NCBI GenBank assembly: GCA_002914845.1
Contig: JXTC01000118.1
Coordinates: 386,607-450,606 of the forward strand
From: Trema orientale
Taxonomy: Eukaryota; Streptophyta; Magnoliopsida; Rosales; Cannabaceae
Direction of reading: 5' to 3'
Length of the DNA stretch: 64,000 bases
Part shown: positions 22,986 through 35,024 of the stretch, piece after piece
Numbering within the stretch: the stretch's first letter is position 1
Layout: every line of letters begins with the position of its first letter
Program-made: the position numbers and the translations under genes
Notes under the pieces: model-generated
Databases searched by the model: none
What the model was told of the DNA's origin: nothing
What the model saw: the letters and a program-made list of their open reading frames with translations, nothing else

Positions 22986-24555
22986 ATTTGGGCTTCTTAC
23001 AAAATTCCAGGCCCAAAGTACCAAATATTGAATTTTTTGAAAAATTTCGGATTGATTTAGAAAATATTATTTTTTAAAAATTATTTAAGAAAATAATATT
23101 TTTAATAAATCTTTAGAAAATACCACTTTTTCTTCAAAATTAGTATCTTTCATTGGTACTTTGAGGTAAACAGTTATATTAGTTGAAGTAACCAATCTAG
23201 TTAATTGAGATAACTGGTTAAGTTACCTGATTAGTTACTTCAAGTATATCATCTCTTAAAAAAAGTAATATTTTTCTAATTCAAATTTGAGATTTTTTGA
23301 ACAATTTCAAAATCTGCTATGTTTCAATTTTTTTGAAAAATTACCATAAAAAAATCAAATTTCCTCTTTACCTTTTTGTGCTTGTTTCTGATAGTAGGTT
23401 GGTCCCTGTCACTACTCAAGGTCAGGCCCTAGCTGGCTTAATAAGCCATGTGTGTCAGGCCCAAACGGGCTCCTTACCCTAATCTCACTCAATTATAATA
23501 TTTTACCCTTTTGTACCTGTTTTTTATAGTCCTTGACCTCATATTTTACCTTATCCATAAATTAATTGGTTAGATGTGTCATGAGTCACTTAATTTACAA
23601 ACCTCTCGATGCTTAAATATATTTCCCTTGGGTTAAAGATACAATTACTATTTACTTGGTGCAACCCTATGACATTCACACATATTAGAGCTCGAGCTCA
23701 TAGAATGCTAATTTTGAAAATTATTTTAAAGATGGACGCTTTTCATATTTAGTATATCAAAATATATTGATTTATTTTTTAAAAAATGATTTACTTTATA
23801 AAAAAATAAATCAACTAAAAAACGGTCATTTATCAAAATAAAATTTAAAATGGTTATTCTTTACATTGATCTTAAAAAAAGGCCATTTCTTATAAATACT
23901 CATTGACTTCGGCCTCACTTAACCGGGAGGGTAAATGGGCGGGAGTCGGGACTAGAGAACTTCCTTGGGCCGAATGATATCTTTAAGAGTACTTATAAAA
24001 AAAAAAAAAAAAAAAGAGGTATGTTTTTTCACCTTATTTTAAGAAATAGCTGCTTTTTTGACCTATTTAATAACTATTAGTTTTTGTTTTATTTTTCGCA
24101 TAATGACCTTTTTTTAGTAGATCAATTTTTAGCATATGAATTTTATTATTAAATTAATATGTATTAGTCCATCAATTTTATATCAGTATATCAATTTTTA
24201 TTTTCAAATTTATCAATTTCATGTTAGTATATCATGTATTGTGTGTTAGTATATTAATTTTATTTTAAATTTACTAATATATAAGTTTTTTTATAAACTA
24301 ATAAACTGATATAAATATTCAAAAACTAATTTATTTTAGTTTCTTTTAATTAAATTAGCCATTTTTAAAAAATTTTGATAAATCCGGTAATATATGAAAA
24401 ATGGCCATTTCTTAAATTTAAACCTAAAATTTGACCATTCGGCTAAGAAGCCCCATTTTAAGACTAGTCAATAGAAACCACACAATACCCACTAATTAAA
24501 GGTGCAACTTGGATCGAATCGGCATGATCATTCTTGGGCTTCTTAAAAGAAAAAA

Positions 24556-24955
24556 GGGTTTCTAACATTTTTACCTACAAAAATCGAAAAGAATTATAAA
24601 AATACAGAACTCATGCTTTTTTTCAATTTTCATACAGTTTTTATTAGAAAAATATTATTTTTTAAAAAATATTTTGAAAAGTACCATTTTTAAAATTGTT
24701 ACTAGTTATCAGTTTCGGGAAACTGGTTGCTGGTTACGAGTTATAGACCAGTTATAAATACCGTTGATTACTAGTTACCAGTTTCTGGAAATTGGTTACC
24801 AACAACTAATTACTATTTTAAAAAATGATATTTTTCTAAATATGTTTTAGAAAATGATATTTTTCTAATAAAAATCATATGGCACTTAAAAAAACGGAAA
24901 TCACCGTATTTTTCAATTTTTTTTATCAGAAATACCGTATAATATCTAATTTCCA
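24556..24955 (+). mobile_element. single arm (half copy) of the fold-back family
   Basis: It starts GGGTTTCTAACATTTTTACC and ends near CCGTATAATATCTAATTTCC. It matches the left arm of the complete fold-back element at 25897..26682 end to end. It splits sequence that is continuous in copy 1 (17608..17625), so it inserted after the duplication or was lost from copy 1. Confidence 0.7.
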
Positions 24956-25896
24956 CCAAAAAAAAAAAACTAGGTTCAAATTCTAAAAAATTGAAAAATT
25001 ATGGATGGACTAAATTACTTTTTGAAAAATTCCGAATTTATTTGGAAATATCATTTTTCAAAAAGTATATTTAGAAAATATAACACTTTTCAAAATGATT
25101 TATATAGATGATACTTTTTTTTTTTTTCAAAATTGGTATTTTTCAAAGGTATTTAAGGTAACTCAATTGGCTGAAAAATTGAAATATGGGTTTCGAACAC
25201 TTTTACCTATAAAAATAAAAAAGAATTACAAAAATACAGGGGGTCAGCTTTTTTTTTTTTTGTTTTTTTCCCAATTCTTGTAATTTTTATTAGAAAAATA
25301 TTACTATTTAAAATGTTTTTAGAAAAATACCATTTTGAAAATGGTTACTAGTTATCAGTTTTTGAAAACTGATTACCAATTACCAGTTATATACTAGTTA
25401 TAAATATTTTTAGTTACTAAAACTGGTTACTAATTACTAGTTACTATTTTTATAAATGGCATTTTTTTAAAAAATGAAATTTTTTTAATAAAAACCGTAC
25501 CTGATCTACAAAAAGCAGAGCCCACCAGATTTATTTAGAAATATCATTTTAAAAAATTTATTTAGAAAAATAATACTTTTCAAAACTATTTAGAAAATGA
25601 CACTTTTTTCCCTCAAAATTGGTACTTTTCGAAAGTACTTGAGATAGCCAATCGAGTTACTTGACACTATAATTTCAAGTACTTATCAATTTGTAGAAAG
25701 TGATAATTTTCTAAATAGTTTGAAAAGTGATATTTTTCTAATAAATCCGAAATTTAAAAAAGTTTTAAATCCGGGACTTTCCATGTTTTTAGGGGAAATT
25801 TTACCATATAAATCAAATGTCCTCTCATTATTCTTCATACTATTATGAACCAGCCTGAAATGAAAATGGAGTATTCCAAGCGTAGCTTAATTATAA

Positions 25897-26682
25897 GGTT
25901 TCTAACATTTTTAGCTACAAAAATAGAAAAGAATTACAAAAATACAGAAGTCATGCTTTTTTTCAATTTTTATATGGTTTTTATTAGAAAAATATTACTT
26001 TAAAAAATATTTAGAAAAGTACCATTTTTAAAATAGTTACTAGTTATCGGTTTCTAGAAACTAGTTACTGGTTACTATTTACGAGTTACAAATACCGTTG
26101 ATTACTAGTTACTAATTTCTGAAAATTGGTTACCAGAAACTAGTTACTATTTTAAAAAATAGTATTTTTCTAAATATTTTTTAGAAAACGGTATTTTTCT
26201 AATAAAAATCGTACCGCACCTTAAAAACGGAAACCACCGTATTGTTCAAATTTTTTTTCAGAAACACCATATAATATCTAATTTCTCCTTAATTATACAA
26301 GGAGAAATTAGAAAAAATACGGTATTTTTGAAAAGAATTGGAAAAATACGGTGCTTTTGTCTTTTTCACGGTGCGGTACGGTTTTTATTAGAAAAATACC
26401 GCTTTTTAAAAAATATTTATAAAAATACTATTTTTTAAAATAGTAACTAGTTTCTAGTAACCAGTTTCGATATTTATAACTGATATATAATTGGTAACCA
26501 GTTTCCAGTAACCAGTTTCCAGAAATTAGTAACCAGTAACTATTTTTAAAGTGGTAATTTTCTAAATATTTTTTAAAAAGTGATATTTCCCTAATTAAAA
26601 CCGTACGAAAACTGGAAAAAACTGTGACTTCCGTATTTTTGTAATTCTTTTCATTTTTTATAGGTATAAGTGTAAGAAACCC
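25897..26682. mobile_element. fold-back element, 786 bp, two ~390-bp inverted arms
   Basis: Left arm starts GGTTTCTAACATTTTTAGC; the right arm, inverted, starts GGGTTTCTTACACTTATACC. Both continue AAAGAATTACAAAAATAC. They meet at a perfect central palindrome around AATTTCTCCTT / AAGGAGAAATT (26280..26308). The flanks share ATTATA (25890..25895 and 26683..26688). Copy 1 has the empty site TTAATTATGCAACCC (about 21129). It has no coding capacity. The long arms suggest a MULE/fold-back origin. Confidence 0.8.
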
Positions 26683-26904
26683 ATTATACAACCCACTAGA
26701 AATGCAACTTGGTCCGAATTAGCTTGATATTAACCCGAGACTGAAGTGTTCAGGCCAGAATGGACCGACCTGACATTTCACTACTCCAGGTCCGGGCCTA
26801 GCTTTGCTCGTAAGCCATGTGTGTCATGCCCAAACGGGCTCCTTACCTGTCACTAAATGACAATACGAGTATGTACAAGAAATGACTTTTTCTTTTTTTT
26901 TTTC

Positions 26905-27220
26905 AGATCAATTTAAAAATAGACGTTTTTACACTTATTTAATAAAATGACTGTTTTATAATTTTTTTTTTAATAAATGGTCATTTTTTATTTGATTTAT
27001 TTTTAATAAAGTAAATCAATTTTTGAAAAAATAAATCAATTTTCAAAAAATAAATTAATATATTTTGATTACTAAATATGAAAAGGGTCATTTTTTAAGT
27101 AATTTTCAAAATTCAGTCTGTTTTTAACAATGTTTGAAAAATAGTTATTTTGCAAACTATGATCCAAAATTCAGCCATTTAGGTAAAAAGCTCAATTAAA
27201 ATAAAAAAATTTTGGGCTTC
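26905..27220 (-). repeat. inverted-repeat arm, block B of tandem copy 2
   Basis: Direct copy of 22697..22985 and inverted relative to 15958..16213. Confidence 0.55.
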
Positions 27221-27950
27221 TTACAAAATCCTAGGCCCAAAGTACCAAAAATTAAAAGATCGAGGCTGAATTTTTTGAAAAATTTCAGATTGATTTAGAA
27301 AATATCACTTTTTAAAAATTATTTAAAAAAAATAACATTTTTAATAAATATTTAGAAAATACCATTTTTTTTTTAATTAGTATCTTTCACTGGTAGTTTG
27401 AGGTAAACAATTATATTATTTGGAGTAACCAATCTAGTTAGTTGAGATAACCGGTCAAGTTACCTGATTGGTTACTTCAAGTATATCATCTCTTAATAAA
27501 AAGTGATATTTTTCTAATTAAAATTTGAGATTTTTTGAACAATTTCAAAATCTGCGATTTTTCAATTTTTTTGAAAAATTACAGTAAAAAAATCAAATTT
27601 CCTCTTGACCTTTTTGTGCCTGTTTCTGATAGTAGGTTGGTCCATTTCACTACTCAAGGTCAGGGCCTAGCTTGGCTAATAAGCCATGTGTGTCAGGCCC
27701 AAACCGGCTCCTTACCTTAATCTCACTCAATAACAATATTTTACCTTTTTGTACCTGTTTTTTATAGTCCTTGACCTCATATTTTACCTTATCCATAAAT
27801 TAATTGGTTAGATATGTCATGAGTCACTTAATTTACAAACCTCTCGACGCTCAAATATATTTCCCTTGGGTTAAAGATACAATTATGATTTACTTGGTGC
27901 AACCCCATGACATTCACACATATTAGAGCTCGAGCTCATAGAATGCTAAT

Positions 27951-30900
27951 CTTCCGTTTTCATAGTAACTGTGTCCAATAACCAAATCTCAACAAAATCA
28001 ATAAACCAAAAGCACCGCACCACGTGGCACTTGACGGCTAGCTCTAAGAGTTTGATTTTGATCAATTGACTAAGAAGCTTTCTAAATGAACAAAGCTCAT
28101 CCATGAGATGGAAATTTGGCAAATTGTTTAAACGAAATTTGCATAAATTTCCTCATTATTTGAATAGGAGCCATATCGATTCAAACAAGGGCACATAGTT
28201 TCGAGTAAAGTACCTCCCTCACTCTTGAAACGCCGTCAAATTAGGTAATAGATTCCAATTAATCGGCCACCAAGATATGCAACTATACAAACATAATAAA
28301 ATCTGACTCACAATATACTTAACAAGTAATGCTACAACTACTATAGACGTTAGTAGTACTAGTATGAAATCTGATTATGCACAACCTGCATCCACCTGAC
28401 CCGAATCCTGATTGACAGCTTCAGGTCAACTATGTTTAATTTCTTCTACTTTCTAAAACCAATACACAATTGTCCCATGTCAACATTGGTGTCTATCATG
28501 GAAAAGGAAATTATTATACAATTTTACGATTGAATGTAATTTTCTGTACTTGATGAGTTGAAATATTGTAAGGCTAATGTCAGATAAGACTATATAGTAA
28601 AAATGAATTGCCAAACAAAATCCAAGCATGATATTGTCTTAGGCGATCCAACAGTTATATCACAATTCACCGTACTACTATATAACTCTCGATCTAATGT
28701 ACTCAATTATGAATTTCTTGTATTTTTTATTTAGGATATTTGGATAAAGATGTTAATAATTGCAAGGACGTGCAATTCATTTTCAGAAAATATAGTATCA
28801 TATATAAAGAAGGAAAATGAACGCAAAGACGACTAAACAAGCTAAGCTAGCACAGCCACGAAATATGAAAGCAGTGTAGGCCATTAAGAAGTAGACCAAA
28901 ATGTTAAGGCCTGTTTGGATGCAACTGCGCAAGGAATAATCAGTTGCTTTCAATACTAATCAGTGTAGAGACTAATCTTTTCGTGACTTTTGCATGCCAA
29001 GATGTTACTTTTCAAGCCAAAAATCGACATAATTAGCAATAAATTAATTATTTTAAAGTCAAATTGATGTTAACATTTAAGGGCATAATTAATAAAAACA
29101 TCCAGTTCGTGTGAATATACAAGTATTTGATTTGTATTATGATTGGCTCCTATGGGAAAATCATTATTTTCGGTTTGTGACAATCAATAGATTCAATCAA
29201 TTTATTGTACACTAACTTTCCGTCGAGTACTTGTGAGTACGGAGAAGCATGGATAAAATTATTATTACCTTCTGCAATTGTTTTTTAATCATGTCTTTTC
29301 TTTTGTCTACATCAGCTACGTACTGAATTAATTTCTCATTCATTTAATGCTTAATGCTGCAAGAAACAAATACTTCTAACAGTTAGACTTCTGTATTTTG
29401 AAAATTTAAATTTACACCATTCTAAAGACTGGAGTCACGTATATATTTATTCCTACGAGAACGTTAATTCTCCTAAAAGGAAAAATTAATTAGACCATAT
29501 TATTTAATATTGTGTGGTTGAAAATCATACGAAATAATTTTGGTACAAATTTTTTGAGCACATTATAAGTATACGGTACCTAGTTAACATTTTATTTTTA
29601 ATAAAAGGGAAGGAGTAAATATGACATCCAAAAATTAAATCATATCCAACCATATTGGTACTCATAATACCCTAACATCATATGCTTATCCAAATGAGAT
29701 ACATAAAAACAAAAGTAAAATGGTAAAATTAATTAAATCAACAAAGGAAACTCTTGTCACGGATACGATCCAAAAGAAAACCGAAAAATAAAATAAAATA
29801 AAATAAAAGACGAACATAAGTAGAATCTCTAGAAGAGTATTCATAAGATCATGTTGATTAAAAAATCTTGATCTATTTAGATAACACTCACCAAATATAC
29901 GTCTAATAAAAGTTTTAAAATATGACTAGGAAATAAAAATCCATTTTTTCAAGCAGAAGGCATAAATTCTTTATATATAGAATCAATCGGTACAACAGGA
30001 TGAAGCAATACAAATTTCTCAGTCCAAAACATTTTAGAAATAAGACTTACAACAACAATATGGGCCACTTCATTTCCAATATTAAAAAATAAAGTAACAA
30101 AATTACCACCGCTACTCAGTGATAATCTATCTCTATCTCTGGCAATAGGCAATAATCTAGTACATATACAGTGAGTACATATCTATAAACGATGGTCTAT
30201 TTGCGATTCAATCACCCCAACTTGGAAAAATGATGGCCTTAATATATAGTGTCAGATGTGTATTAAGTATTCGACCGTAGTTATACAGTGCTCGGGTCAA
30301 ATACTTCTACTGGTGGTGTGTTGAGAGAGGATGATAGTGACTCTTGTTCCTTCATTTCAAAGACTGAAAAACAAGGTGGCTCATATACTTGACACTAATA
30401 ATATGGTTTATATCTTGCTGTTATTCTAATGTTAGGTTTTAGAACGAGAAAATTCCTAGTTGCATTCCTCTGCTTATAAGAAACGATTCAATTAAATAAA
30501 AAATTCAACACTTTCAAAGACTTATTTTTAACCAAATATTAATAAATTACTACTTATATGTGCCCCTGAAACTCATGTATTCAAAGTTCAAAGCAGGGGA
30601 GTGTATACATGCCTATTATTTGTTTTATATACTATTTATATGCTTATTTATTTATTTTAATATCTAATTAACTGAGCTTTATAAATGAATAAAACTCTAT
30701 ATGAAAACATGTATACTTATTGATCTTATATGTTGGAAGAACAGGTTTTGTTGTGGGACTTCTCCTTGAGCAGTTGATGGAACTTAACGTGAGAATTTCT
30801 TGAATGAGCGCATGTGAGCGATTTCAGTCCACAAGTTATGCTTTAATGAGACAAGAATATGCGGAACCTTTTGCAATCAGGAAAACTCAACTTTTCCTTT

Positions 30901-31989
30901 AATTAGATCAAATTTTAACCATATTTACCAAAGTTTTATTCCCCTTTCAAATCTCTCTCTATATATATGTAAACGCACTTAGAAACCATATTTATAACCA
31001 TATAGAAATAGTTTCATACGTATAGATATACATATATTTCTCTAAAAAAACATTTATGCATGTATGTATACACGCACAGTACATGATATTTGTAGAAATT
31101 AATACTATCTTAATCAATTAATTTCTGAATTGTGGGGTGTTGTCGTAGATTTGGCTTTGATTAATAACCATCCACATTTTGATTTTTAAGGTTCGATCTT
31201 CATACTCTTTTGTCAATAAAAAAAATTATGAACTATAAAAACCACTTTTGGTTGGAGATTACTGACTTTTTCTTTTCAGTCACTAGTTATTCAAGAGATT
31301 GATAAGATAATTTTATATATACGCCCAAAGTAGTATTTATTAGAGCACAAAAATTGCTATTATAATTAATTTAAGCTCCTAAAAAAGTGGTAATAAACGT
31401 AGGCAAAGTCTTTAATTGAATGCCTGATTCTTGATTCTTCGTATCTTCTTAGCACAAAATCGTAGAAGCCAGATTCCCTCAAGGGGGAAAAAAGCTACTA
31501 GCGAACATAAAAAATAAGATTAAATTTCTTCCCCAAATATTTTTCTCGATGGATAAAGAATAAAGAACCAATTAAAATTAAGTCCCTCCCTTCATGATAA
31601 TTATAATGATGCTGCGACACTTGGTCACTTATCCTACTGACTTGACCTTCTCCAATAGGAAACCAATATTATGAAGCTGTTTATTAATAATAAAAATATA
31701 AAGGAAGAGATAAATACCCATCTGTGGGCCTTAGGATTTTTCGTTCTTTCTTCTCCTGGTAGGGCACGATTTTCAATCTTCATCAGTTATAATGCACATA
31801 TACATATGTACATGTACAAACACGCTCCTCCCTTAAATTTATATAAGAATCTATCAAATTACAATATATATATTGATGCCCATATGAGCCATAATTCAGT
31901 GGGTATTTTTTTAACACCTATCTATATGTATTTTTTTTAGTCATTATATTATCATCTAACGATGATTATAAATTAGTTAGAAAAAATAA
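27951..31989. other. intergenic, no gene seen
   Basis: AT-rich sequence after the duplicated unit. A GGCCTGTTTGGATGCAACTG stretch near 28910 looks like one end of a Tourist/hAT-type MITE, but I found no partner end. Open frames here are short and without recognisable domains. Confidence 0.5.
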
Positions 31990-31998
31990 TAAGAATAA

Positions 31999-32352
31999 GG
32001 AATAATTGTAAAAAAATGTCCTAAAGTTTGGGTGTTCTGCAACTTAAACCTTGAAGTTTGGATTCTGCAAAATAATATCCTGAGATTAAGAATTTCTGAA
32101 AATTAATACCCTGGACAGATTTTTTGACCAATTTTAGGAACGAAAAAATAATAATATCATCCATTAGAACTAGATTAATCCATATTATTCATCTTAATTT
32201 TGAGGATATTATTGTATTTTATCAGTTAAAAATTAACACAGAGTATTAATTTTCAGAAATTCGTAATCTCAGAGTATTATTTTGTAGAATCCAAACTTCA
32301 GGGATTAAATTACAGAACATTCAAACATGAGGGTATTTTTTTGCAATTATCC
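31999..32352. mobile_element. MULE-type MITE, 354 bp, perfect 9-bp duplication
   Basis: The two halves are inverted copies: the left half carries AAGTTTGGATTCTGCAAAAT and CTGAAAATTAATACCCTG, and their complements appear in the right half. The flanking 9-mer TAAGAATAA is identical on both sides (31990..31998 and 32353..32361). The arms of about 150 bases make up nearly the whole element. Related to the older copy at 1340..1680. Confidence 0.85.
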
Positions 32353-32911
32353 TAAGAATAAATATATATTATTCAATATTTTTCTCTCTCTATCTTTTAC
32401 AATGAAAAAAATTTACCTTTGTGATAAATTTTGATTGAGCAAAATAATACCTATAAATAGGTTTATAGTTTTAAAAAAAAAAACTTACTGGATTAATACT
32501 CTATATATATATATAAATATAAATTCTAGAGCATATTAGTACCACATCAATAGACCTTATTGGCCGGCCGCCATTTGGAAAACTATGTGTGTGTTTCTAG
32601 TCGATTAATCAGTCTCGAAATTTCTTCATCTTTCGTTATGTGGTTGAGTCATATATTGCCCTTGGTGCTGACGAAAATAGAATTAATTATGTATATTTCT
32701 GTATGTGTATGTATATAATATCTATATATGACATACTAATGGTGTTTATTACTTATTCTCAAAAAAAATTATACAAAAAATGGGGCCAAATCCACGTGCT
32801 TGATTCCGATATTTTTATTCAGTGATGCGTTGTATTGAGGTTTCGTCCGTTCCATCTTGAAAAGGAATATTATAGCTATATATTGGTGATAATTGCTATA
32901 GGAAATTAGCT

Positions 32912-33244
32912 TTAATGATAATGTGGCAAATGAAAAAAAAAATGTTCGTAATTCCTTCCACAAAATAAAAAAATAAAAAAATAAAAAATTGTTCGTAACA
33001 AGCTGAAATAGCTAGCAGATAAATATTGGTAAGCTCCATGCATGCTGAAACAAAAGATGAGTAGTCCTTCACGTGTAGACATGATTTCAGAGGCCATAAC
33101 AGAGGGATGACCATAATATAGGCGTTTGGAGTAGCTGGCTCCAACCACGTTTCCTTTATTTTCACACATAACATCCCCCACGCAGGCCAAAACAATTTTC
33201 TCCATCAGTGAGGAAGCATCAAAGTTAAGCTTCAATTTATCCAC
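32912..33244 (-). pseudogene. LINE-type RNase H-like (RVT_3) fragment
   Basis: The 110-residue frame contains KLNFDASSLMEKIVL, then GDVMCENKGNVVGA, then ASEIMSTREGLL. These correspond to the first strand, the glycine-rich return and the AE-ATREGL helix of the RNase H-like domain that ends many plant LINE polyproteins. The domain is incomplete and the frame ends in low-complexity residues. There is no promoter or flanking exon, so it is a decayed fragment. Confidence 0.55.
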
Positions 33245-33594
33245 TAGGGTTCAGTATCTAAGGGAGGAAAGCAGACTGTCAAATGTCAATTTTGCCAGTC
33301 TTATTCTTTGTCCACTCAATACTATTTTATCACATCACTTAATAGAAATATTTATAATTTTGAAAAAAAAATAAACTATCTAATATATATCTGTAATCAG
33401 TGGTTATTTCTTTCTAAAATATGTGTAAAGAATTTATTTAGTGAAAACAATAATAAAAAAAAAAAGACAAATAAAAGAGGAAAGAAAGAAAGAAAAGACA
33501 GACGATGTCTCATACAATGTACCTAAGATTTGGATACGGCTTTGGAGTGAAAGACTTTTTTCTTTTAATATTGTCATGATATTCGTCAAATATA

Positions 33595-34855
33595 GGGTTT
33601 GTTTGGTAACTACTTATTTAAACTATTTTTTTTAATCAAAAAGATGAAAATACTTTTCAAAAGCATGTTTGGTACAACTATTTTCGTTTTTTATTTTTTT
33701 ATTTTTTAATTTGAACAGCAGAATTTTTAAAATTTTAAAAACAAAAATTTCTTACTTTTCAAAATTTTTTAAACAAATTTTAAAAAAAAGCTAGTATCAA
33801 AATTCAAATATATCTAGACTCATATTATCGTTTCTCTCAACATTTTATCTTTCATCACTATCTCTCTACCTCTTGTAAAAGTGGTATCTTTCTAAATATT
33901 TTAAAAGTAGTATTTTTAAAAATAAAAATTTTAAAAATAGTATTTTTCGAAATATAACTATAAAAATTGGTAAATCTTTCTGAGAAAACGTCATAAAATG
34001 ATCTTATATTTCATAATTGTTTTTACGAAACCTCCTATATTTTAATAAACATCAAAAAATCCATTTGAATTTGATCTTTTATTACGAAAAACCTTGTAAT
34101 TTGACTATTTTTAAAATCCGACCTCCTCATATCATCTAAATTAAAGAAATTGATAGAAATAACAAAATTACTCTTAGTAAGTCATAGGTTTAAACTTTTA
34201 ATAAATTTAAAAATTATCTATACTAGTTTTCAAACGATATTTCTATATTCCAAATAATCTCATAAATGATAAAATAGTTCCCAAATAATTATCTATGTAT
34301 TTAAATACAAAGAAAAAATGTAACATAACCTAAATTTACCATCTACTAATTAAGGATAATTATATAATTCAAAATGTAACATAACCTAAACAAGGTTTTT
34401 TTTGTAATAAAAAAATCAAATTCAAAGGGAGGGTGGGTTTCCATATTTTTTAAAATACAGGGGGGTTTCGTAAAAATAAGTCAATATACAAGATAATTTT
34501 ATGACATTTTCTCAAATCTTTTTACAAAAACTTCTTGGAATATTTAGAAAAATATCACTTTTTAAAATTTTATTTTGAAAAATATCACTTCTAAAATTTA
34601 TTTAGATAAATACCACTTTTTCCTCTCTTCTTATTTTTTGTTCCCTTTTTCCTCTATTACTCTCCCATTTGATTTTCACTTTTATAAGTAAAAAAATACT
34701 AGTTACCAAATATGTTTTAATTTTTATTTTAGAAAATAAAAAGTAAAAATATTGTTACCAAATATATTTTCATTTTTAAAAATCAAAAAACAAAATAAGA
34801 AAACGTACTTTTGTTTTTGTGTTTAAAAAAATAATACAAAAGTGTCACCAAACAG
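33595..34855. mobile_element. MITE-like element with GTTTGGTRAC ends, host of a nested insertion
   Basis: Left end GGGTTTGTTTGGTAACTAC and inverted right end CTGTTTGGTGACACTTTTG resemble each other, as in hAT/Tourist-type MITEs. Flanks CAAATATA and CAATATAA are similar but not identical, so the exact borders are uncertain. It is interrupted by the element at 33981..34514. Confidence 0.45.
33981..34514. mobile_element. nested MULE-type MITE, 534 bp, 9-bp duplication
   Basis: Left arm TGAGAAAACGTCATAAAATG and inverted right arm GAGAAAATGTCATAAAATTA continue similar for about 110 bases, through TTTTTACGAAACC and TTGAATTTGATC/TTTGAATTTGATT. Flanks are AAATCTTTC (33972..33980) and AAATCTTTT (about 34514..34522), an 8/9 match. 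It lies inside the 33595..34855 element and is therefore younger. Confidence 0.75.
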
Positions 34856-35024
34856 CAATATAAATGTTCTAGCCAGAATTATTATTTCAGCTCTCTTGAA
34901 ATTTGGTCCTTTTAACTCTTTTTATTTTTTATTTTTTGGATATTGAAATTTGGTCTTGAATATTCAAAAACATTCATGTTATTCCAAATCCTAAACACAA
35001 TGATGTACGTATAAGCAATAACAT

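Larger units (their letters stand above)
16042..23712 (+). repeat. tandem segmental duplication, copy 1 (7.7 kb as it stands)
   Basis: Collinear with copy 2 (23713..27950). Shared landmarks in order: the TTTGAAAATTATTTTAAAG start, the GGCCTCACT site, GGTGCAACTTGGATCGAATC (17569 and 24502), the long AGAAATATCATTTTTMAAAA blocks, the GC-richer CATGTGTGTCAGGCCC motif, and the closing GCTCGAGCTCATAGAATGCT. Removing the three copy-1-specific insertions (16242..16978, 17697..20283 and 21347..22681) leaves about 3 kb. That agrees with copy 2 after removal of its two insertions. Confidence 0.85.
23713..27950 (+). repeat. tandem segmental duplication, copy 2 (4.2 kb as it stands)
   Basis: Direct repeat of 16042..23712. 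The junction with copy 1 is abrupt: GAGCTCATAGAATGCTAAT is followed at once by TTTGAAAATTATTTTAAAG. The copy ends at GAATGCTAAT (27950), beyond which the sequence is unrelated. It carries two private fold-back insertions (24556..24955 and 25897..26682) and lacks the three private insertions of copy 1. Confidence 0.85.

Noticed and set aside
28905-29100. Possible Tourist-type MITE starting GGCCTGTTTGGATG
   Set aside because: No inverted partner end or target duplication could be found.
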